Shown: in pieces, positions 21,552 to 34,222 of the stretch | Layout of the letters: each line of letters opens with the position of its first letter | Numbering within the stretch: the first letter of the stretch is position 1 | Origin: Symsagittifera roscoffensis | Lineage: Eukaryota > Xenacoelomorpha > Acoela > Convolutidae | Assembly: GCF_963678635.1 (NCBI RefSeq) | Contig: NC_087064.1 | Location: 84,065,847-84,129,846, forward strand | Length of the DNA: 64,000 nucleotides | Direction of reading: 5' to 3' | The notes under the pieces: model-generated | Databases searched by the model: none | Seen by the model: only the letters and a program-made list of their open reading frames with translations | Told to the model about the DNA's origin: nothing | Program-made: the position numbers and the translations under genes

Positions 21552-22271
21552 TCATTGATTCATCAATCCTCCGCCTTCGACGAGATTCGCAGAGCAGCTT
21601 GGCGCGTCTCTTTTCTGATGTGCCTCTATAAGGGACATTGATTCCTCGGGAGACAAGCTAGCTGGGGGTTTTTCGGCGTGCGACATAAATGAAGCTGGCG
21701 TCATCAGCATCAACATTTCATCCACCCCACCATCTTCCACTTCATTAAAATCATGATCCAAGAGATCTCTCTCCAGGGCTCCCAGGTCAATTTTGCTCAC
21801 CTTGTCCCCTTTGCCCTTCACGGGATCATCCTCTCCTTGGTTCTATTTATTTACATCCTCATCTTTTCCCTCATAGTCTGGCTTGAGTTCCGGCCCAGAG
21901 GGGCCTTGGCGCATATCAACTCCTAGGTCCGGCCGAGCCGGTACGATCAGGTCACCCGACTGGCAAAAGACCTTGTCTTTTATGACAATTTCCACAGGTT
22001 CCTCACCGGGCGGCGCCACTTCCTCCATCGTCAGATAGATGCCTCTTTTCGACTCTTTTGCCAATTCCAGCATCACCACCGTCTCTCGCCTGGGCCACGT
22101 TAATTTGGACTGATCGTCGGCCGGTGAAAACACATCGTTCCAATGACCTGCAGACACCTCGGGCTTCCTTGATGGTATAGCTTTAATCTTTCTCCTACTC
22201 CATTTATCAGGGAAGGTGAACTCAAAAGTGTGTAGGGCTGCAGAGTTGCAACTGATGAAGCGCGCCTCCAT
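21552..22271 (-). pseudogene. Decayed minus-strand coding block, second piece
   Basis: One frame from 22271 to 21552 with a single internal stop at about 21843. It has beta-rich sequence (FISCNSAALHTFEFTFPDKW, then TVVMLELAKESKRGIYLTMEE), followed by an acidic, Pro/Ser-rich tail. It lies in the same frame as the 22422-22880 piece, from which it is separated by about 150 bp carrying two compensating frame changes. So these two pieces were one protein of at least 440 residues. Confidence 0.45.
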
Positions 22272-22421
22272 TCCCTCTCCTCATCATTCTCACCTCCACG
22301 TCCTGAGCGGCTCCAATCCTTGGAGCAAAAGCAAGACTGGTCGCCCGCACAACATCTTTCTGATCTGCGGATATAGAGGGCACCTATCTGGCAGCGAACT
22401 TGAACCCCCCAATCACGTCTG

Positions 22422-22880
22422 CTAATGTTCCTTTACATGGGCATATGTCTCCGGCCAAGCTGGGATTTTCACTGCTTCCTCTTTCCCCTTGACGACAACT
22501 CGTAAATTCCAGAGCTTATGATTGAACTGGACGTTTGAAAGATCTTCGCCGCCCATTCGATATTTGAAGCTGTTGTTGAAATTCATTAGCGTCCAGCCAG
22601 GCTCCACTATCCTCCCAAGCAGTCTACCCTCGCTCGCCAGTCTTCTCAGTTCCCGTTGTTCCACCCAAATCATAACGGAACAATCCACTACTGATAGAAG
22701 GTTCACGTACAGGACCGTGTGTCTGTACAGCTTCACCTGCACGTCTGGAAACACGAGCGTCACTGTAGGCCCGTAATTCAATGTGACGAACTCCCTCAAT
22801 TCGAAGATCAAAGCTACCGGATCGACCCGCAACCCCCTCCCCCCTCCCATACCCCTTCGGTTCCCTTTTGTCGGAGACAA
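22422..22880 (-). pseudogene. Decayed minus-strand coding block, N-terminal piece
   Basis: 153 codons from an ATG: a short Gly/Arg-rich start (RRGMGGGRGLRVD), then a beta-strand-rich domain (FVTLNYGPTVTLVFPDVQV, RHTVLYVNLLSVVDCSVMIW). It has the texture of a compact beta-barrel or capsid-like domain but no family is recognised. It is the most upstream piece of the minus-strand block. Composition changes sharply to AT-rich about 150 bp upstream. Confidence 0.42.
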
Positions 22881-23029
22881 GTTTATTCTCTCCAGTTAGG
22901 CTCCTATTTTGTTGCAGTAGATATTGAAGGATTTACTCTCACAGAATTTCTCTTCTCACTATTAAAAGGAAGTTATATCACATGAGCAAAACTTATACGG
23001 GTAAATAGACAAGCTAGCGTAGCACGCAA

Positions 23030-23332
23030 TTGAGATTTGCAGGATTTTTCAGAATATTTTTCACCTCTTTTAACGAAATAGTTCTTGACGCACAAGCAGT
23101 GAGTACAACAAAAATTTTAAAAAAACCAAATATTCATGATGCTCCACAAGAAAAAATAAATACAGCAACTACGGCACCATCACATGTAGATAGCTTATAC
23201 AATAACCATCCTCTAGCATTTTTACCACAAAGCAAAAGATATTCAATTTCGACCGCCGAACGACCAATACATACTAGTAACTTACAACGTAGCCCTATAT
23301 CTCAATTAGCACTCCAACAACCAACTATATGA
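23030..23332 (+). CDS. Short unidentified open frame
   Basis: 100 codons, Ser/Pro/Gln/Thr-rich, with a hydrophobic beginning (FAGFFRIFFTSF). No family recognised and no counterpart in the window. It lies at the start of the G-poor stretch and may be a decayed gag-like or disordered protein fragment. Confidence 0.2.
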   Translation: MRFAGFFRIFFTSFNEIVLDAQAVSTTKILKKPNIHDAPQEKINTATTAPSHVDSLYNNHPLAFLPQSKRYSISTAERPIHTSNLQRSPISQLALQQPTI

Positions 23333-23399
23333 GCAAATTCAAGAAAAACCACCCACCTTAAAATTTCTTCGTCAGAACAATCATCTTTTTAGCACACGA

Positions 23400-25000
23400 T
23401 GAGCCGTTAAGTTGGATACTTAAACCGTTCCCTTTCCTATACATCCAATCTGCAACGTCACATTTCCCTCATTCCAATTTAAGACCTCTCCTCCAATACC
23501 CTACCCAGTTTGTCTTCTAACTCACCACGCATGGACTCAGATGACTCAACTCACAACTCAAAAAAATTTTCTTTACCTTCTCTTTTTCTAATAATTCCGA
23601 CGTTCAAACTCCCGATGAATTCTTCGACTCTGAACCCAGTCCCACTGATCTTTCCCAACCAACTTTTCAACCCATAACTCCCACTACTCCTGTTGAACCC
23701 ACTCCTTCTTTGCACACTGACGATATCCCTATTCTTTCCTCTCTGTTCACTATTGAACCCAATGTAACCAGTCTTATCACTGATGATCAACTCGAACATG
23801 ATTTAGATGAATTGGTTACTCGCCAAAAACAAATTCATATCACAAAATATTAACTGACAATTCATCAACCCATCCAGCTTCAACCTCCGAATCCTCTATC
23901 CCTTCTGTCCACATTGCACCTTCACGCGCGCTGAGTTTTTATGAAACGAAAACACCCTAACTCCAACACCAAACTTTCTCATGAGTCGCCCACAAACATC
24001 TGGGCTTTTTCCTATCACCCACATCATTCTAATACACCGGACTTTTTAATACATAATCTACCATTCTCCCCTCAATACACCTATTAAAATGCAGAAAAAG
24101 AAGAGCTCAATGCGCACAATATATAGATGAACATTCTCTACTCCCAACACTTTCATAGATTTCCTACTATAACTTTAATAACCCACTAAATACACCCTGT
24201 TGAACAATCACACTCACAACGAACTTTGTGACTCTCTTATTCAACATTCAACTAAACCGATTCATTGCACAAAAAGCTAACCGAATCTCTATTAACCACT
24301 GTGAACAAACTTTTACAAAATATATGGAAGATTCACAATACACCAATGACCTAACATCAATCCACAAGTTAATGAAAAATTCATAAACAGATCAGATTTT
24401 TTTTTCGTCTTGACAGCAAAAAGTTCGACCACATCATAGATCACGCATTAACAAACACTAAAGCTTATAAGCCCTTCTTCAAAAAATTCAATCACTTTGC
24501 GTTATTATTTGAGTGTCTCACTCAAAGGAAGAAACTATTCACTGCTTGCATGAAGTTATATTAAAAAAAAACAAAATTGACCCACAAGTATACCTATTAT
24601 AAATTCATTAAACGGCACTATATACACAGTTCCCCATCCAGAAATCCACACCATCGCTTTATGTTTATTAACTCAAAATACACATTCCCTTGTTCCTTAA
24701 AGTTCAGATATTGCATTAACTTTACTAACTTATTCACCGTAACCACGTTCCTGTCCGTCAGATGTATATTTTTTGCCCCTTGACAAAAACCTGCCCACTA
24801 GAAGACGCCCGTCCTATTATCATTCCCCACAAATACATGAAATCCATCGAAGTAGCCCTGTTAGAAAAAATACATATGCTCAAGTTTAACCAAGAGCTTA
24901 AGAGTGTAATACAAAATAAAACATCTATTACCGAAGAAGTAAAAATCCTCAGAGAGGTTAAAACTCTTTGCCACTGCTTTGCACTAAAAATGTAATACGC
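23400..25000 (+). pseudogene. G-poor decayed coding-like stretch
   Basis: The + strand is strongly depleted in G and rich in C, T and A. An open frame (about 23547-23853, no ATG) is acidic and Pro/Thr/Ser-rich (DEFFDSEPSPTDLSQPTFQP). Further on, pieces such as DSKKFDHIIDHALTNTKAY (about 24415-24465) and EKIHMLKFNQELKSVIQNK (about 24868-24925) are protein-like but split by many stops. This suggests an old gene or element with a C-rich sense strand. Family unknown. Confidence 0.35.
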
Positions 25001-26740
25001 ATGCTTGCTAAGCTTTTAATAAGCACCGACACCATTAAAACTCGCTACCCTTAAAGATTTTCCCCTGAACCTGATTCTTCGTAAGTAAATTTTTTTATTA
25101 TCAATAACACAAATCAATAAGACACTCTCCATTCTTACACGTGTGTTTCACTTTTCTTGTTTCATTTTCACTCAGCGATCTTATAAAAGAATAAATTGAA
25201 AATATGAAAAAAAATATTTCAACTTCCTTTTTTTTAGTTCTAATTAGTATTATGAGTTCATCTAGTGCAATATAATATAATTTACACGCAAAAAATTGAT
25301 AAGTCGTTTTTGATGTCAAAAAATTGATGTAGTAAAATTCATGAAGTAAAAAACTAATGAAGAAAAGTATATGATTGATCACTAACCTTTTTATGTGTGC
25401 TTCTTTTATAAGCTTAGAATATAAATCACTCACCCGCCAACATTTCACACACATTTTGTAACATTTTACGCACTTTTTCTACACCAATTTGCAACTCGCC
25501 CTCGTTGAATTGTTCAACAAATGAATTTCAATTTTTAGAAACTAACTGATAAAAAATTTAAATTGCTTTCACGCGTTTCAAAGTTTTCCTTTAAACCGGT
25601 TGAAGGAAATTGTAATTAAAGCTAACATAACCAGCACAGCCTACTAATGCCCTAAAACCAACCTCATGTAAGGAAAAGTCCCATGGTACCTAAATCAGAT
25701 TTAACACAAACGAAAACTGGATAAATTATTCTTTTGAAATACACTTCCAAGTATTATTAGAACTTTTAAACACTGAAAACGCCAAAGAAAACACAATACA
25801 TGACAATCTGCTTTTGATAAAAGGACACAACCAAAGACAAAAAGAGAAAAACAAGAAAAAAACAGATAAGAAAGAACAAAAAGTTCAACGCGAAAAGAGA
25901 CTGTGCTGAAAGAGACGATAAAAACATACTCCAACAACCGTTCTACCCCACCAGTAAAGGACGTCCTGAGCATGCTCTATAGCCGGCCTCACCATCCGCG
26001 CTACACCACGCTTGAGACTCGCACTCCTATTTCTGACCAGATTGGCTCTGGGGTGAGAGAATCTTGAATATAACCAAAACTAAACAAAACGTTTTTGCGG
26101 AAAAAAAATTTTAAAAAGAATAACTCAAACTGATATCAATAACAAGATGCAGATATAAATAAGCAAAGTAAAAAGATTTCTTAGAGTGAAAAGAAACGAG
26201 CTGCAAAGGGAGATGAAAAGTCGATGACATTCCGACTCTGGAACGGCAAATACATTGGTTTGTTGCCGTAGTCAGAACCGTCACAGGATTTCAAGTTTGT
26301 ACCCAACATTGCAGCAAAGGTCTTTTTGAAGAAGAACAAAAGCCAACTCGATGTTGATCTCACATATGAATCCAAGTCACATGGCGCTTTACATAGAGAA
26401 GTCAAAACCCACCTCGCTATTCGATCAATAGTTGAGAATGCACGTAGTCTCGCCCTAACTTAACGAAATCAACGCATCATTGCATAAATCTGAAACCTTA
26501 ACGCGCTCACTCAACTCGATCCAAGTTAACGAGACCCACTTCTGAAGAACGAGCAACTGCACCCCTTCTCTCCATGAAGACAACTACTCCACAACACGAG
26601 CAACTGTTTCTTTCTCCTCGTTCACGCAGCCACTGCTTCAAATGAATCTACTCCAAGAATCCAAAAAACCCGCCATCAATCCTTCAATACAATAAACACT
26701 AAAACTTAAAACTCTTCAAGCCCCGGATGCGTGGATCCAA
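25001..26740. other. AT-rich interval, nothing supported
   Basis: Some long open stretches occur by chance (for example minus strand 25101-25454, hydrophobic and low complexity) but without coding character. No RNA gene was recognised. Confidence 0.4.
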
Positions 26741-26756
26741 TTTAAAACTAGTATTT

Positions 26757-27045
26757 AATCCAATTTTATTACTGTTACAACTATCTCTGTAAAGTATTTC
26801 TAACTAACCAATCATGATCCATAATTAACAATTACTATAAATTGTATAGCTGTAATTAATCATAGTTCCAGGAGCTGAACAGAATAATTATAACTTGGCG
26901 AACAGTCGTTCTATTGAGACTAGGAGATGAAGAAGTAAGATTAAGATTGGTATTAGACTAGGAAGTTGCACGAATCTATCCGGCCGAAAATAAGATAGCG
27001 TGACAAACAGACGTTGTACCTTATCTGAAAATACTCTATGAAAAA
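26757..27045 (+). repeat. Dispersed LTR-like repeat, copy A
   Basis: Shares about 140 bp (26906-27041, containing GTTGCACGAATCTATCCGGC and AAAATAAGATAGCGTGAC) with 54899-55046 at high similarity, plus weaker matches upstream including CTAACCAATCAT. Same orientation, 28 kb apart. A CCAAT motif, AT-rich promoter-like part and an AATAA-type motif would suit a solo LTR, but ends and target-site duplication were not seen. Confidence 0.55.
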
Positions 27046-27128
27046 GCCACCCGACCATAAACTCAGACGTTACTGGCTTTTAGACGCCTGGACAATATTT
27101 AAGCCAGCTTTTTAAGTTCCTAAGCGGC

Positions 27129-29205
27129 GCAATTTTTGAACTATTCATTTTGTTTTGGAGTAGCCAGGGTTTCGAACCAAATTTTAATTTGAAAGTTGGA
27201 CAATTTCGAGAGCAGCGGCAATACTTTTTCAATGATAAGTGTTTTACATAGGGAATGGGAAAATAACCGCCTCTTTAGGGATTTGACCCCTTGCCGACCC
27301 AAAGGGTCCCCCGTTAGTAGTAGATGTTGAGGCTGATGGGGGGGTGCTTGGCTGACTTCAATGTATTAAGATACGTTATAGATTTTGGGTCAGCCTCGCT
27401 ATGTAATAAAATAGGGAGTAGAATCTACAATGTATTTAGACAGGGAATACCAATGGTAGGGTTTCAATATGATGGTAAAAGGAAGAAAAACGAAGATTTT
27501 TTTTTTTTTTGTAGAATTGTCAAATTTTTTCGCAAAAATCTCGGCGCGCGTAATCTAATTGGAGAAAACTAATATCTAATTTCAAATATATTGTGGAATG
27601 AAGTTCTTTTAATTAATTTATTGGTACATAGTAAGTCAGTGTTAAGAGTTTTTGGTAAAAACTTCGAGTTTTTATCGAAAAAATAGGAAAATTTTTAAAA
27701 TAAACTTCAAAACACAAAAAAATAGCTATAATTCGACCTGCTTTATTAAATATTTTTACTTTCCATCCACTTGAATTAATGCTGAAAAAAAATTGCAAAA
27801 ATTTTAAGTTTTTGTTAAAAATTGCAAAAATTTCAAGTGTTTGGAAAAATTGGGGAAATCTCATTGTTTTGGTTAATTTTTTTGTTTCTGATCTAATTGA
27901 AGCAATATACGTACGTACAGAGTTTAAATTGAGTTCAATTGTTATACCAAACGGCATCATGATGCGACAATGATACAAAAACTTGAATAAAGTTTTTGGT
28001 TTTTCCAAAATTTTCAAACAAAAAAAAATTGAAATACGATAAGTTTTAGCATGATTTGAGCTAAAAAGCGGGTTATATAATGCTCTCAACATTAACAAGA
28101 AAGCTCCTGAGTTGCGCAACTTTTGAACTATTCATTTTGTTTATGAGTAGCCAGGGTTTCGAACCAAATTTTAGTTTGAAAGTTGGACAATTTCGAGAGC
28201 AGCGGCAATACTTTTTCATTGATAAGTGTTTTACATGGGGAACGGAAAAGTAACCTCCTCTTCAGGGATTTGACTCCTTGCCGACCCAAAGGGTCCCCCG
28301 TTAGTAGTAGAGGTTGAGGCTGATGGGGGGAGGGGTGCGTGGCTGACTTCAAGGTATTAAGATACATTATAGATTTTGGGTCAGCCTCGCTATGTAATAA
28401 AATAGGGAGTGGAATCTACAATGTATTAAGACAGGGAATACCAATGGTAAGGTTTCAATATGATGGTAAGAGGAAGAAAAACGAAGATTTTTTTTTTTTT
28501 TTGTGGAAATGTCCAATTTTTTCGCAAAAATCTCGGCGCGCGATATCTATTGGAGAAAACTAATATTTAATTACAAATATATTGCGGAATGAAGTTTTTT
28601 CAATTAATTTATTGGTACATGGTAAGTCAGTGTTAAGAGTTTTTGGTAAAAACATAGAATTTTTATCAAAAAAGTTTTATTTTTGCTTACGTCAATTGAA
28701 GTTTCAATATCAATAGCTGAATTAATATTGAAACTTCCGATTTCTCGGGAAAATAGTGAAAATAATCGTAATTTTTGAGAAAATAAAATAAAACCCAAAA
28801 AAAACTTCAGAACACGAAAAAATTAGCTATAATTCGACCTGTTTTAATAATTTTTTTTCACTTTCCATCCACTTGAATTAATGATGAAAAAAAAATTGCA
28901 AAAATTTTAAGTTTTTGTTAAAAATTGCAAAAATTTCAAGTGTTTGGAAAAATTGGGGAAATCTCATTGTTTTGGTTAAGTTTTTTTTGTTTCTGATCTA
29001 ATTGAAGCAATATACGTACGTACAGAGTTCAAATTGAGTTCAAATTGTATACCAAATGGCATCATGTTGCGACAATGATACAAAAACTTGAAAAAAGTTT
29101 TGGATTTTTCCAAAAATTTCAAACACAAAATTGAAATACGATAAGTTTTAGCATGATTTGAGCTAAAAAGCGGGTTATATAATGCTCTCATCATTAACAA
29201 GAATA
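27129..29205. repeat. Two-copy tandem repeat (~0.99 kb period)
   Basis: Copy A 27129-28115 and copy B 28116 to about 29205 share the order: GCAA(T/C)TTTTGAACTATTC, GGGTTTCGAACC, GACCCAAAGGGTCCCCCG, GGGTCAGCCTCGCTATG, and TACGTACGTACAGAG. Copy B carries an extra ~100 bp (about 28675-28795) with ATTGAAACTTCCGATTTC, which is repeated again at 29220-29290. The end of both copies is also homologous to the outer tip of the right palindrome arm. Confidence 0.88.
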
Positions 29206-31586
29206 TTCACAATAGCTGAATTAATATTGAAACTTCCGATTTCTCGGGAAAATAGTGAAAATAATCGTAATTTTTGAGAAAATAAAAAAAAATCGAATCT
29301 ATCCAAAACTTTTCATTTTCAAGTTTTTTTTTGGTAATTAACTGATTTTTTGTCCAATTCAGGGAGAATTGAAATAAGATTCTCAGCGAACATTACTAGC
29401 AACTTTCCACTAAATTTTTAGATCAACCTCCATGATTTAACTCTCAATGAATTTTTTCCAATGATTAACTCAAATTTGTACAAAAAATACAACTTTTGAG
29501 AAGTTTTTTACGTCAATAAAACCAAATTTCAGATCCATGATGAAAAATGAAGAGTTAATTGCTGAAATTGACTGAAATTGGTATAAATATTTCTAAAAAG
29601 TTTATTCGATATTGGCTCAAAATCAAAAAAATCTTCTTCATAACTGATGGTTATCTCTCTGTTGCTTCTGCAACATAATTTTCATGATTTTCAGTAGAAC
29701 TGTTCTATGTTTTAAGGTTATTCTTGCTTTCTGCTTAATACTTTTTTTTCCTATTGAACTCACTTTGCAAGAAAATTTAGTCAAAACTGGATAACTTAGG
29801 AGGAAAATAGTATCAATTGAACGAACAATTTGCTGGCAGAGCTGAAATTAGAACTGATACCGTCGGAATATTACGATAAAAATTGTAAATTTCTTCCTCA
29901 AGGTTCCCTTGTTCAGTTGCTACATAAAACAATTTAAGCAAAAATACAACTTTTTTGGATCAATAACTATCACTTTTCCTGCAAATTATTTATTAAATCG
30001 TTTCTTATTCTGAATTTATGACGGAAGTTTTCTCAAAAACATCCAAGTGAGAAAGAATCGGTGCTAGTTAAAGCATTCAAATTCATTTGTAAAAATTGAA
30101 AATACAAAGGTGTATTTTAACGATTTAAGATTAAACTAAGGGCAGCTCTATTAGTTATAACCTAAAAATCTCCGGAAATACGCAAGGGAACCTAGTTCTT
30201 AACATCTACAATATCTAAAAACTTCTAAAAGAGCGCGTCTCAAAAAATTGTCTTATCAAAGAAAATGAAGTTGCACACTGGTTCAATTTTATAATCTTAT
30301 TAAGTTTTATTGAGCCAAAATCTCGAAAGTAAAAAGAATGAAATGTAGATCTTGAAAGCAAGTTTTTGATTTATGCTTCATGTGGCTTCTTCCAAAAGAT
30401 GTTGGATTGGGTTTACTTTACAAAAATTATCCACAAAACATCTAATTTTTCATATCAAGTTACCAAATGTATCAAATGATAACAAACTTTTCTAATGAAT
30501 TACACATAAAAACAAATCTTTTAGACTTTTTATGTCGGACTTTTTCTCAAGATAAACTTTATAAGCTAAATTTTAGTAAAATTATCTCAACAATCCTAAT
30601 AACTTCAACTGAGTTTCTATTTCTCATTTTCTGCTTTATCAGCCTTTTCTCAGTTTCTGCTTTATCTAGTATCTACCAAAATAATCCAATCTGTACAAAT
30701 TTTTACTTAAAATTTGAATTTTAGATCGAAAAACGTATCGTTTCAGCGAACGTTCAATAATTCGAAGCTGAAGTAAAACCATGAATCCTTTGCTAAAAGT
30801 CTTTAATTGATTTTCTCAACCTGATAACTTTATATTGCCGTATCAAATCTGATTATCCACATTGAAGTAATTTTTCGGTTGAGAATGATGTATATTATTA
30901 TCTTGAAACTTTCAAAGGTTAGCTCAAACATACATTTTTTCATCTTTTCCAGGGCAGTTATCAATTTCTTTTCTGAAATCGTCAAAAAACAGTAGAAAAC
31001 TATAATTCTTAATAAATCAACCCCAATTATCTGCTTAATAACGCACAACTCTATGAACACTTTTACAACCACTAAATAGGGAAAACTTTAAAATGGCAAC
31101 TAGTCAAAACCTTTCAATTAGTCGATGTTTTAAAAATATCCAGTTTTTTCTACAGTTTTTAAACAAATACTTAACCACTCATTAGCGTATGTTATTCACT
31201 TTTACTACAAATTCATCGCAACAATTTCTCCGCGAGCTTGCAACCAATGGAGTTTTTACTGTTGATTGAAGATTTTTGGATCGATTTCCATGGAATATTT
31301 TACAACAATTTGAACTCGATTTTTGCTGTCTGTATCGTCAATCAAAACTTTTGAATAAAACAAAATGACAGATATAGAAATGTGATGAAAAAAATGCATC
31401 TGTATAATTCTTACTAAAATTTTTCAAATTCATCTTAATTTTTTTTCAAACTCAGTAAAAATTAAAATTCATTGTAAACTGTCCTAAGTTTTTAATAAAA
31501 AATATTAATTTTGCCTTCTCTTGAAATGTGTATTGAGACTGCTGAGCACATAATTTGACATAATGTTGAAAAATAGAATGCTTCTT

Positions 31587-31877
31587 CTAGAAATGATTAG
31601 TGAGTTCCTTGTTGCTATAAGTATAAAAATTACATTTTGAACACTTCAAAACACCACAGGTTCTACGATGTCTTGACGCATCTTTACGTGTGTATTCTCT
31701 GCCACATTCAAGACGTGCAACTCTTTTGTTTTTGTTCAGTGACTGCATCCCAATAAGCAAATGATGAACTTGAGAATAAATGGGAGATTTAGAGTGTTCC
31801 AAAATTTTCCGATAAAAAGAGTAAAATCGCTTCAAAATTTTTTTAAAAATAAAAAAAACGGCAAATTTCTTAACCAA
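31587..31877 (-). pseudogene. Zinc-finger gene, left-arm copy (broken)
   Basis: Minus-strand frame ending in two linked fingers. The first should be C-x2-C-x11-H-x3-C, but its first Cys is Arg (CGT for TGT, codon 31713-31715). The second reads CSKCNFYTYSNKELTNHF and then hits a TAG (31587-31589) where the right arm has a Lys codon, so the final His is lost. Upstream of the fingers the left copy is open (LIGMQSLNKNKRV) where the right copy has a stop. Such fingers usually bind DNA. The CCAAT-type array lies just upstream, in promoter position. Confidence 0.65.
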
Positions 31878-31979
31878 TTGTTTTTAACTTGAAAGAAAAT
31901 CAGAATGGATATCATCCTATTTGATCAAGATGAAAAAAATTAACCAGTGTAACCATGAAATTTTCAAAAAATTTGATAT

Positions 31980-32200
31980 GACCCAATCAGAATCGAGCAT
32001 TTTTAATAAGAAAAGTTTTTTTTCTTTTTTGTTATCAACCAATCAGAAACGAGCATAACTTATTAGGAAATTTTATCGTTTTGATATCAACAAGTCGGAA
32101 TCGAGCATAACTTATAAGGAAAATTTATCTTTTTTGCAATCAATCAATAAGAATCGAGCATTTTTTCACAGGTTATATTTGTGGTCTTAACAAATTAGAA
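31980..32200 (-). promoter_or_regulatory. CCAAT-type repeat array upstream of left zinc-finger gene
   Basis: Four to five units spaced 52-56 bp. Read on the minus strand each has (G/C)CTCG(A/T)TTCTGATTGGTTGATA-like sequence followed by an A/T run with TAAGGAAA. It faces the zinc-finger gene. The same array lies in the right arm, and single units occur in the palindrome's central spacer. Confidence 0.6.
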
Positions 32201-32380
32201 TGAAGTATTCACAGATTTTAAAACTTTTTTATATCAGAACAAACTATGTTTATGAAACTTCCCAATCAATCAATTTTATTGAGAAAGTTTCTAACATAAC
32301 TAACGTATACATTTGACAGCAAAATGAGATAAATATATTTCTTGTCTGGTTTTTATTGTTTTTTTGATACTCACTTCAAA

Positions 32381-33685
32381 TTATGAAATTACTATCAAAA
32401 CTTGATTGATTTGTTCTATTTCTAACCGGTGGAAAAAAGAAATTACCAAAATATACATTTTAGTGTTTTCTTTCTGGTATGTTGTAGTATAAACAACCGG
32501 AAATCTATTAAATTCGGACAGTCGATTAAAAGTTTCTCTGACAATTCTAGATTTTGTGTTTGTATCAAATTCAAAACAGTACTCGAATTGATGTTCTTTA
32601 TCTCGAATTTTTGTCCCATAGACTCTCCAATTGTTTTGTTTTTTCTTACTGATAGACCAATGAATCTGACTTAACTCTTCAAATAAAAACGTTGTTGATA
32701 AATCTGGCAGTACTCTGCTTTTCTGAAATCTCCTATTCATTGTTTTTAACAAAACTATTGAACTTTTTGTGTTTCTATACAAGTTAAAACTAATGCAATC
32801 TCCATCAACATCATCTGTGCACCTCTCTTGTAGATTTTTGTAGCAGTTCAATTTTAAAATCTGATGAATCTCCATTTCAGTCATTGGAAACGCTTTTGAT
32901 AGAAATATTTTTCTGACTGAAATAAACAAAGAAACTTAAAAAACTTGAATTGTTTTTTTCATTTTTAATTTACTTTGTAATATTAATCACCATTAAAAAA
33001 AATAAAACAACCAATGAAATAAATAAATTCAAGAAATATTGATAATGTTGTCAACTACATTCTTGCTGGTAATTTTGTTTAAATAAGACAAAATTTATTT
33101 AAGTTTGGACAAAAACAGTCATAAAATAAGCTTTTCTGTAATTTTTTAAACAATATATGAAAAATTAACTGATAATTGATTATGGTTTTCTGTTAAACTG
33201 AACTAAATTGTTTGTTTTTTCTGACTTTTCCTGAGATATCAAAGCTCTAAATATACACTTCAATGAAAAAAAATAGTTTTGAACCAATAATATGTTAATT
33301 ACCAAACATACAAAACCTTAAAAAGCATTACTGAGACTTACAATTATCAAAAAACATAAATCCTCCCAAAATTTGGAAGAGATCTTTGAATTCATTCAAA
33401 GTATAGCTCACAAATGAAACTTGCTTCAAGTCTTCATTTTCCTTTGAAGTGAAGAGTCGAATCTAATTGTAGGGTGGCTTGTTTATATCGTACTTCTTGA
33501 CTGTGACACACACCTTCCTCGCGTTGTATTTTGATATTTCATATGCTCTATTACAGATGTCGAGCTCTTGATCCATAGTTGATTTTTTACCAGATTTGGC
33601 TTCATCTATATGTACGAATCCAAGGTTTTCAGCATTGTGATTAATTGTATTCCAGATTGCCGATATTGCTTCTCCTTCTTTTTCA
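32381..33685 (-). pseudogene. Spliced two-exon gene, left-arm copy (nonsense in exon A)
   Basis: Exon A 33685-33342, intron 33341-32917 (GTAAG donor, TTTATTTCAG acceptor), exon B 32916-32381. Exon A ends with one spare base and exon B completes the codon in frame, so the splice keeps the protein open, and the acceptor context is conserved in the other arm. Exon A encodes EKEGEAISAIWNTINH... with TAG at 33463-33465 where the right arm has AAG. Exon B encodes about 178 residues, mixed charged and aromatic, open to its TAA. I recognise no family. The acceptor for exon A (CTATCTTAG) is plausible; earlier exons were not found. Confidence 0.6.
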
Positions 33686-34222
33686 CTAAGATAGACTTGT
33701 TGAGACTTATTTTTCCCCAATCATTTATTTTCAAAAGTTGAAAGCACGGTTCGAATTACCAAACAAATCTCCCAATTCTTTTTTGATTTTTTGAAAATTC
33801 AATTTTGTTGGGACTATCAACTTTTCTTGAGTACATTTTCGAAGAGAAAACTGATCAGATGAGGAGAAATGGGAGAAATGATTTTGAGGTTAAAAGAAAA
33901 TGGAAGTAAGCAGTATGAGTCATATGGAAGTAGTACCAAGGTTTTGTATGAAGTTTTCCTATATGGAAATTGCGTAGGCATTACTACTACTACTACATAA
34001 AACCACCAGTTTCTGCACAAATCATTCTTCTCAATGACAGCTGCTATTTGTCAACCTCTTCCCAGTTTTTTTTATCATAATAATAAATCATTATTTTATG
34101 TTCTCATCACGAAGATTACGAAAAAACATAGTAACCCAAGATTATTGCGTGTCTACTCACAATCCTTTCTAAACCTTGGAAAGCTGCAAACTTCATTTAA
34201 ACTTAGTAGGAATATATCTTAG

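Noticed and set aside
17989-22985. Several plus-strand open frames (for example 19173-19565, 22719-22985)
   Set aside because: They overlap the better-supported minus-strand coding pieces and have poor protein character.
23300-25000. Mitochondrial insertion as cause of the G-poor strand
   Set aside because: No mitochondrial protein or tRNA sequence is recognisable.
25101-25454. 117-codon hydrophobic open frame on the minus strand
   Set aside because: Phe/Ile/Leu-rich low-complexity sequence in AT-rich DNA, no ATG-context or homologue in the window.
27160-28165. GGGTTTCGAACC words resembling tRNA B boxes (27168 and 28156)
   Set aside because: No A box or acceptor stem at suitable distance; they are simply two copies of the local tandem repeat.
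30467-30724. 85-codon open frame in the left palindrome arm
   Set aside because: The mirrored sequence in the right arm does not keep the frame and differences look random, so probably non-coding.
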